A stretch of 64,000 nt of DNA from contig DHWB01000003.1 of the NCBI GenBank assembly GCA_002412965.1, forward strand, positions 788,945 through 852,944. The letters run 5' to 3'. Made by a program: the position numbers and the translations under genes. Under the pieces are notes generated by a model. That model was not told the origin of the DNA. It did no database searches and saw only the letters and a list, made by a program, of their open reading frames with translations. This DNA is from Desulfomicrobium sp. UBA5193. Its GTDB lineage: Bacteria; Desulfobacterota; Desulfovibrionia; Desulfovibrionales; Desulfomicrobiaceae. Below, piece by piece: positions 59,439 to 64,000 of this stretch. The number at the start of each line of letters is the position of its first letter. Position 1 is the stretch's first letter.

Positions 59439-60053
59439 ATGCGTCGAATTTGGATTGCGACCTGCATTGTGACCATGTTGCTCATGGGCAGGGTTTTCGC
59501 GGCCGAGCAGAAGGCTGAAAACGCCGAGAACAAGGCGGAGGTGCTGGAGCAGAACGCCGGATCCGAGGGTAACAAGACGCCCCCCGCACCGTCCGAAATC
59601 ATCACCAAGCCCGAAGCGCAGGCGGTCGATCCCGCAGGTGAAGAGCCTCTAGACGACGCGATCACCTGCCTCGCACGCTCCATCTACTGGGAAGCCAGGA
59701 GCGAGGGAACTGCCGGCATAGAGGCGATCGCCAATGTGGTCATGAACCGGCTCGGCCATGAAGGCTTTCCGGACAAGGTGTGTGACGTCGTCAAGCAAGG
59801 CAGCGAACAGGGTGCCTGCCAGTTCTCCTGGTGGTGCGACGGGAATTCGGACGAAGCCGAGGAGGATGAGGCGTATGCGGCCGCCAAGGAAATCGCCCGG
59901 AAAGCGCTCAATGGGCAACTCCCGGACCGAACCAATGGCGCCATGTATTTCCATCACAAGAAAGTCCGCCCCGCCTGGTCCGACGAATATATCAAGACGG
60001 TCCAGGTCGGAGATCATATATTCTACAAACCTCGCCACGGCGAGGCACAGTAG
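59439..60053 (+). CDS. SleB-type cell wall hydrolase
   Basis: A 204-residue exported hydrolase. A signal peptide (IWIATCIVTMLLMGRVFA) is followed by an acidic, low-complexity linker to about residue 70, then the hydrolase_2 (SleB/CwlJ) domain: LARSIYWEARSEGTAGIEAI with the catalytic glutamate, VMNRLGHEGFPDKVCDVV, GACQFSWWCDG, and YFHHKKVRPAW. It probably cleaves peptidoglycan as a lytic transglycosylase or amidase. ATG at 59439 has AGGAGG seven bases upstream, settling the start over the longer frame. Confidence 0.92.
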   Translation: MRRIWIATCIVTMLLMGRVFAAEQKAENAENKAEVLEQNAGSEGNKTPPAPSEIITKPEAQAVDPAGEEPLDDAITCLARSIYWEARSEGTAGIEAIANVVMNRLGHEGFPDKVCDVVKQGSEQGACQFSWWCDGNSDEAEEDEAYAAAKEIARKALNGQLPDRTNGAMYFHHKKVRPAWSDEYIKTVQVGDHIFYKPRHGEAQ

Positions 60054-60234
60054 CACCTTGGCCACTTTCCGCGCCATATTCTTGACTGTGCGGTGAATTA
60101 TTCCTCAATCACCGCGTGAAACGCGGAGTTTATGTCCGCTTGGCAGCACGAAGATGAGCGACGACGTCATGTTTGGCGGTTTTCGACTGCCAATCATCGT
60201 CGGACGCCTTCCATTCCCGCCATCAGCCACAAAA

Positions 60235-60258
60235 AAGGGGGAAGTTGCCTCCCCCCTT
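60235..60258 (-). terminator. Terminator of the glutamate synthase operon
   Basis: AAGGGGG (60235-60241) and CCCCCTT (60252-60258) form the stem; on the minus strand it is followed by TTTTTT. It lies 24 nt past the gltD-like stop. Confidence 0.8.
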
Positions 60259-60281
60259 CGTTTCATTCATTTTTCAATCAG

Positions 60282-62657
60282 CTATCCTAGCGGTGTGTTC
60301 GGGATCAAGGTCCAGATTCCGCAGGGGCAGGCCCCTGCGCAGAAGCCGCAGCCGATGCATTTCTCGTTGTCGCAGACCATGGCGAACTCGTTGTCCGGCA
60401 AGGCCTGACGGGTGATGGCTCCGCGCGGGCAGACCGCCTCGCAGATGCCGCAATCGCGGCACACGCCGCAGGACGAGCACTCTTCCGCGCACTGGTCCAA
60501 GCTCTGGAATGCGGCGAGGCGCGGGTCGAAGTAGGCCAGATTCATGCGCGAATAGTCGATGGTCTCGGACATATGATTGCCCGGATCCATGTATTCCAGC
60601 CGGGTTTTAAGTTCCTCCATCATGTGCTCGGTGGCCGAAAGGGGCCGCCTGCCGCTGATAATGTCGTCGATGGCCTGGGCCGCCCGGCGGCCGTCGCCGA
60701 TGGCCTGGGTGAGTAAGCCCAGCTTGACCAGATCGCCGATGGCGAAGACGCGCGGGTCCGTGGTCTGGTTGACATCGTTGACGGTGATGAAGCCGCGCTC
60801 GCGGGCGATGTTCTCCGGGAAGGCTTCAAGGTCCGGGGTGTCGCCGATGGAGATGATGACCGTGTCGGCGGGCAGCAGACGCCCGTCGGTCAGGACCACG
60901 CCCTCGTCCGTGATCTCCTTGGTGAAGCAGGGCCACAGGAACTGTGCTCCGGCCTTCTCCGCTTCCTCGCGTTCCTTGCCGAACGACAGGGGCTTCTGCA
61001 CGTCGATCAGCGTCAGGCTGGTGGCGCCCAGGCGCGCCGCTTCCGTGGCCACGTCGCAACCGACATTGCCCGCGCCGATGACGACCACGCGTTTGCCGAC
61101 CTTGGCGTCGCCGTGCTTGCAGGCCTTGAGGAAATCAAGGGCGGTGATCAGGCGTTCGTTGCCGGGCACGGGCAGGGTGCGCGGCCGCTGGGCGCCGGTG
61201 GCCAGCACGACGAAGTCATAATCGTTCTTGATGGCCTCGAAGTCGTCGCGGTTCAGCTTTTTCTCAAGACGAACGTGGGGAATGACTTCCCGCGCTCGGT
61301 CGAGTTCGGCCGCGAGCACCTCGGGCGGGATGCGGTTGGCGGGAATGGACGCCTGCAGCTTGCCGCCGAGCTTCTCATCCATGTCGAAGACCGCCGCCTT
61401 GTGACCCATGAGCCTCAGCTGCCAAGCCACGGAGATGCCGGAGGGGCCGCCGCCGATGACCGCGACCTTCTTGTCCGAGGACAGGGGCAGCATGGGCGGA
61501 TGGGCGTTGATACCTTCCTTGCCGAGCATCTTGGCGTCCACGGGCTTGAGGTTCCCCAGGCCGCGGGTGCAGCCTTCCATGCACAGGTTGGGGCACAGGT
61601 AGCCGCAGACCGTGGCCGGAAAAGGCGTGTATTCCAGGGACAGATCCACGGCCTCGGCCAGACGGCCTTCGCGGATCAGCTGCCAGCGCTTCTGGACCGG
61701 AATGCCCGATGGACAGCTGGCCTGGCAGGGGGGCATGTACTTGCAGTTTTCCCAGACCGGCACGAAGCGGCGCAGCTCGCCCGTGGTGATGAGGCCGATG
61801 GGCGAACGGTCGATGGAGGTCAGGTCGCCGACAAGGCCGCCGCGTCCGAGCTCCATGTCCCAGACCTGGGAACGGAAGTCGGACATGCTCTTGCGCTTCT
61901 TGGTCACCTTTTCAAAGGGCGACTTGGCCGTGACCAGATGCCACTGGTCGCGGGTGGCGAGCAGGTCGAAGAGGTCGGCCTTGTCTATTTTCTGAAGGTA
62001 AGACTTGAGGTTTTCCGTCAGCCAGGCCCAGTCCTCGTCGGTGATAGGCGCATGCTTGGCATCCGCCGCGCTGACCGTCTGTTCCTGTCCACGGTAGAAG
62101 ATGCGGCCGCTGACCATGCCCACGCAGGGGCGGTATCCGAGCACGCTTGGCTGATCGATGTCCACGCCGCAGATCACGGCCGTGCCACCGGCCATGAATT
62201 CGGCGAAATAATCGCCCGTGTCGCCCAGAACCCACAGCTCGGGAGCGGGGAAGCGCGGGTTCTGCTTGGTCATGGTCATGCAGCGTGAGCCGACATTCCC
62301 CGCGATGAAGACCTTGCCCTGGGCCATGGCGTTGCAGATGCCGTTGCCGGCGTTGCCGTGGACGATAATCTCGGCGCCCGCATTGAGCCAGCCTATGTCG
62401 TCGGAACCCGGCCCCATGACCTCGATGGTCGTGCCGGGGAAGCCGAGGGAACCAAGCCGCTGTCCGGGCGCGCCGGTGACCGTGACGGCGATGGGCTCTT
62501 CCTTTGAGCTCCACAGCCGTCCGCCGATGCCGTGCTGACCGCAGGCGTCGATGGTCAGTTCCCGGGCTCCGGCCTTGACGGCATCCTGAATGCGCTCCTC
62601 GAGAATGCGCGACTCCAGGCGGACGCCGTTTTCCTTTCCGTCAATACGTATATTCAT
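60282..62657 (-). CDS. gltD: Glutamate synthase subunit: GXGXG domain fused to GltD-like oxidoreductase and ferredoxin
   Basis: A 791-residue fusion. Residues 1 to about 235 are the GXGXG (GltB C-terminal) domain (ELTIDACGQHGIGGRLWSSK, GNAGNGICNAMAQGKVFIAG). About 290-700 is the GltD small-subunit module, with an N-terminal cysteine cluster (CKYMPPCQASCPSGIPV, then CPNLCMEGCTRGLG), FAD loop VIGGGPSGISVAW, NADPH loop VIGAGNVGCDVA and AIGDLVKLGLL. The tail is a ferredoxin with CRDCGICEAVCP and CIGCGFCAGACP. It transfers electrons to the FMN domain for reductive amination of 2-oxoglutarate. ATG at 62657; the longer frame is antisense-like. Confidence 0.92.
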   Translation of the reverse strand: MNIRIDGKENGVRLESRILEERIQDAVKAGARELTIDACGQHGIGGRLWSSKEEPIAVTVTGAPGQRLGSLGFPGTTIEVMGPGSDDIGWLNAGAEIIVHGNAGNGICNAMAQGKVFIAGNVGSRCMTMTKQNPRFPAPELWVLGDTGDYFAEFMAGGTAVICGVDIDQPSVLGYRPCVGMVSGRIFYRGQEQTVSAADAKHAPITDEDWAWLTENLKSYLQKIDKADLFDLLATRDQWHLVTAKSPFEKVTKKRKSMSDFRSQVWDMELGRGGLVGDLTSIDRSPIGLITTGELRRFVPVWENCKYMPPCQASCPSGIPVQKRWQLIREGRLAEAVDLSLEYTPFPATVCGYLCPNLCMEGCTRGLGNLKPVDAKMLGKEGINAHPPMLPLSSDKKVAVIGGGPSGISVAWQLRLMGHKAAVFDMDEKLGGKLQASIPANRIPPEVLAAELDRAREVIPHVRLEKKLNRDDFEAIKNDYDFVVLATGAQRPRTLPVPGNERLITALDFLKACKHGDAKVGKRVVVIGAGNVGCDVATEAARLGATSLTLIDVQKPLSFGKEREEAEKAGAQFLWPCFTKEITDEGVVLTDGRLLPADTVIISIGDTPDLEAFPENIARERGFITVNDVNQTTDPRVFAIGDLVKLGLLTQAIGDGRRAAQAIDDIISGRRPLSATEHMMEELKTRLEYMDPGNHMSETIDYSRMNLAYFDPRLAAFQSLDQCAEECSSCGVCRDCGICEAVCPRGAITRQALPDNEFAMVCDNEKCIGCGFCAGACPCGIWTLIPNTPLG

Positions 62658-62671
62658 ATCTGCTTCTCTCC

Positions 62672-64000
62672 CTAGACCACGTATTTGATGGACAGTCTGT
62701 CCGCCGCGTTCTTGTCGGCGATGCCCAGCGCATCGGACATGCCGATGGGCAGGGATGTGGACCTGCCCAGGGGGGCGAAGATCTTTTTCAGTTCGGTATC
62801 GAAGCTGACGTAGAGATCGACCAGCCGCTGCGCCACCATTTCCGGATCGAGCCTGCGATACACGCGCGGATCCTGGGAGGTGATGCCCTTGGGGCAGACG
62901 CCGATGTTGCACACGTTGCAGCGGTCCGATTCCGAGCCTACGCAGCCGGCTGCGGCCTGCATGGCGTACTTGCCGATCTGCACGGCCGAGGCCCCGAGCA
63001 TGATCAGCGAGGCCGCATTGGCGGCCAGGTTGCCGTTCTTGCCGATGCCGCCGCCGGCGATGAGCGGAACCTCGTTCTGTTTGCCGATCTTGCACAGGGT
63101 CAGATAGGCGTCGCGGATGTTGGAGGCGATGGGGCTGCCCATGTGGTTCATGGACACGTTGTAGGCCGCGCCCGTGCCGCCGTCCTCGCCATCAACCGCC
63201 AGACCGGCCGCGTAGGGGTTGCGGCAGAGGTTGTTCAGCACCGCGTTGGTCGTGGTCGTGGCCGAGATCTTGGGATACACGGGCACGCGGAATCCCCAGG
63301 CCATGGACATGGACTGGATCATCTTGGCCACGGATTCCTCGATGGAGTACTGGGTCTGATGCGTGGGGGGGCTGGGCAGGCTCACTCCCGGAGGCACGCC
63401 GCGAATGGCCGCGATGAGCTTGTTGACCTTGTGCCACATCAGAAGGCCGCCGTCGCCGGGCTTGGCGCCCTGGCCGTACTTGATCTCGATGGCGCAGGGG
63501 TCTTCCTTCATCTGCGGGATGGCGTGGATGATCTCATCCCAGCCGAAATAGCCCGACGCGATCTGCAGTATGACATATTTGAGAAAACGCGATCTGAGCA
63601 GGCGTGGCGGACATCCGCCCTCGCCGGTGCACATGCGCACGGGCATGCCCAGCTCCTCGTTCAGGTACGCGACCCCCATCTGCAGGCCTTCCCACATGTT
63701 TGGCGAGAGCGCGCCGAAGGACATGCTGCCGATCATGAGCGGATAGATCTCGCGCACGGGCGGTGCCCAGCCGTGCTCCTTGATGGTGGCGAGGCCCTCC
63801 ATGGGGCTCTGGATGCGGCCGATGAGGGTGCGCAGGTCGAACTCGTGGCGACCCGAATCAAGGGCCGGGTCGGTCAGCATGGAGATGCGGATGAACTTGA
63901 TCTGGTCCAGGAGCGAATTGTTGTCGTTTCGCCGTCCACCACGGGTGCGGGGCTGGCCGCCGAGGTTGACGTGGAAGCGCAGCTTGTCCTTTTCATCGGA
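62672..64000 (-). CDS. gltB: Glutamate synthase FMN-binding (GltB central) domain protein, 5' end outside window
   Basis: 443 residues are visible; the frame is open through the right edge, so the start lies outside. It is the archaeal-type stand-alone synthase domain: MIGSMSFGALSPNMWEGL, EGGCPPRLLRSRF, IEIKYGQGAKPGDGG, LAVDGEDGGTGAAYNVS, LIAGGGIGKNGNLAANAA and the 3Fe-4S site CVGSESDRCNVCNIGVCP. It binds FMN, receives electrons from the next gene product 14 nt away, and condenses ammonia with 2-oxoglutarate. A separate amidotransferase gene is expected just beyond the window. Confidence 0.94.
   Translation of the reverse strand, partial: SDEKDKLRFHVNLGGQPRTRGGRRNDNNSLLDQIKFIRISMLTDPALDSGRHEFDLRTLIGRIQSPMEGLATIKEHGWAPPVREIYPLMIGSMSFGALSPNMWEGLQMGVAYLNEELGMPVRMCTGEGGCPPRLLRSRFLKYVILQIASGYFGWDEIIHAIPQMKEDPCAIEIKYGQGAKPGDGGLLMWHKVNKLIAAIRGVPPGVSLPSPPTHQTQYSIEESVAKMIQSMSMAWGFRVPVYPKISATTTTNAVLNNLCRNPYAAGLAVDGEDGGTGAAYNVSMNHMGSPIASNIRDAYLTLCKIGKQNEVPLIAGGGIGKNGNLAANAASLIMLGASAVQIGKYAMQAAAGCVGSESDRCNVCNIGVCPKGITSQDPRVYRRLDPEMVAQRLVDLYVSFDTELKKIFAPLGRSTSLPIGMSDALGIADKNAADRLSIKYVV

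Noticed and set aside
62658..63095. Upstream extension of the gltD-like frame to 63095
   Set aside because: It overlaps the gltB-like gene in another frame and is low-complexity; ATG at 62657 begins the GXGXG domain.
1..64000. CRISPR array, prophage, replication origin, rRNA genes
   Set aside because: No regularly spaced short repeats, phage structural genes, DnaA-box cluster or rRNA-like sequence were seen; absence is by eye only.

Overview
The window is about 60% GC and densely packed with overlapping operons. It reads as chromosome of a strictly anaerobic, sulfate-reducer-like deltaproteobacterium, most likely Desulfovibrionales. This placement is inferred from gene content: indolepyruvate:ferredoxin oxidoreductase, a three-piece glutamate synthase carrying its own ferredoxin, a di-heme lipoprotein, FeoAB iron uptake, a TIGR04282/TIGR04283-type transferase pair and large PAS-rich signalling proteins. 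No 16S gene or species marker is present.

Layout. 0-9.5 kb: a leftward run begins with feoA-feoB-feoA under an iron-repressor-type promoter and continues through two nucleotide-sugar-type transferases, a small-molecule kinase, a SUI1/YciH factor and a 1067-residue hybrid histidine kinase; a DtxR-family regulator with a cysteine-rich tail lies upstream. 9.6-15.8 kb: HPt protein, M29 aminopeptidase, CYTH protein, UppP, a DapF-like racemase, a solitary FlgE and a DUF3047 protein. 15.8-28.4 kb: iorAB, a chemoreceptor, small metabolic and redox genes, a peroxiredoxin with a palindromic operator, and a GNAT-deacetylase fusion. 28.4-31.3 kb: an AT-rich gene-poor stretch, then htpX preceded by a yybP-ykoY (Mn2+) riboswitch with its own promoter and terminator. 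31.3-39.5 kb: housekeeping genes fadD, rlmD, speB, a SPOR protein, argS, fabD and rsmG. 39.5-41.8 kb: a Fic-protein islet bounded by imperfect repeats, next to tRNA-Leu(CAA). 42-53.7 kb: cytochrome, Ca2+/Na+ exchanger, rhodanese/MauE pair, RluA operon, tesA/ybbAP, a kinase fusion and a HEPN/MNT pair. 53.7-57.7 kb: accessory zone with gene remnants, a CPBP protease, REP-like sequence and an IS110-family element with structured flanks. 57.7-64 kb: a flavoprotein disulfide reductase, a SleB hydrolase and the glutamate synthase genes, the last running off the right edge.

How the genes connect. Iron supply (Feo) and its regulator appear linked by TTAGAC-type boxes, one of which also lies by the peroxiredoxin promoter. 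Manganese is sensed in cis at htpX. Amino-acid and nitrogen metabolism (IorAB, glutamate synthase, agmatinase) is ferredoxin-linked. The observations most worth following are the riboswitch-htpX pairing, the cysteine motif in the DtxR-family tail, the ligand-depleted ferredoxin domain of IorA, the GNAT-deacetylase fusion, and the RNA structures on both sides of the IS110 transposase. All function calls rest on motif recognition by eye; no database search was run.
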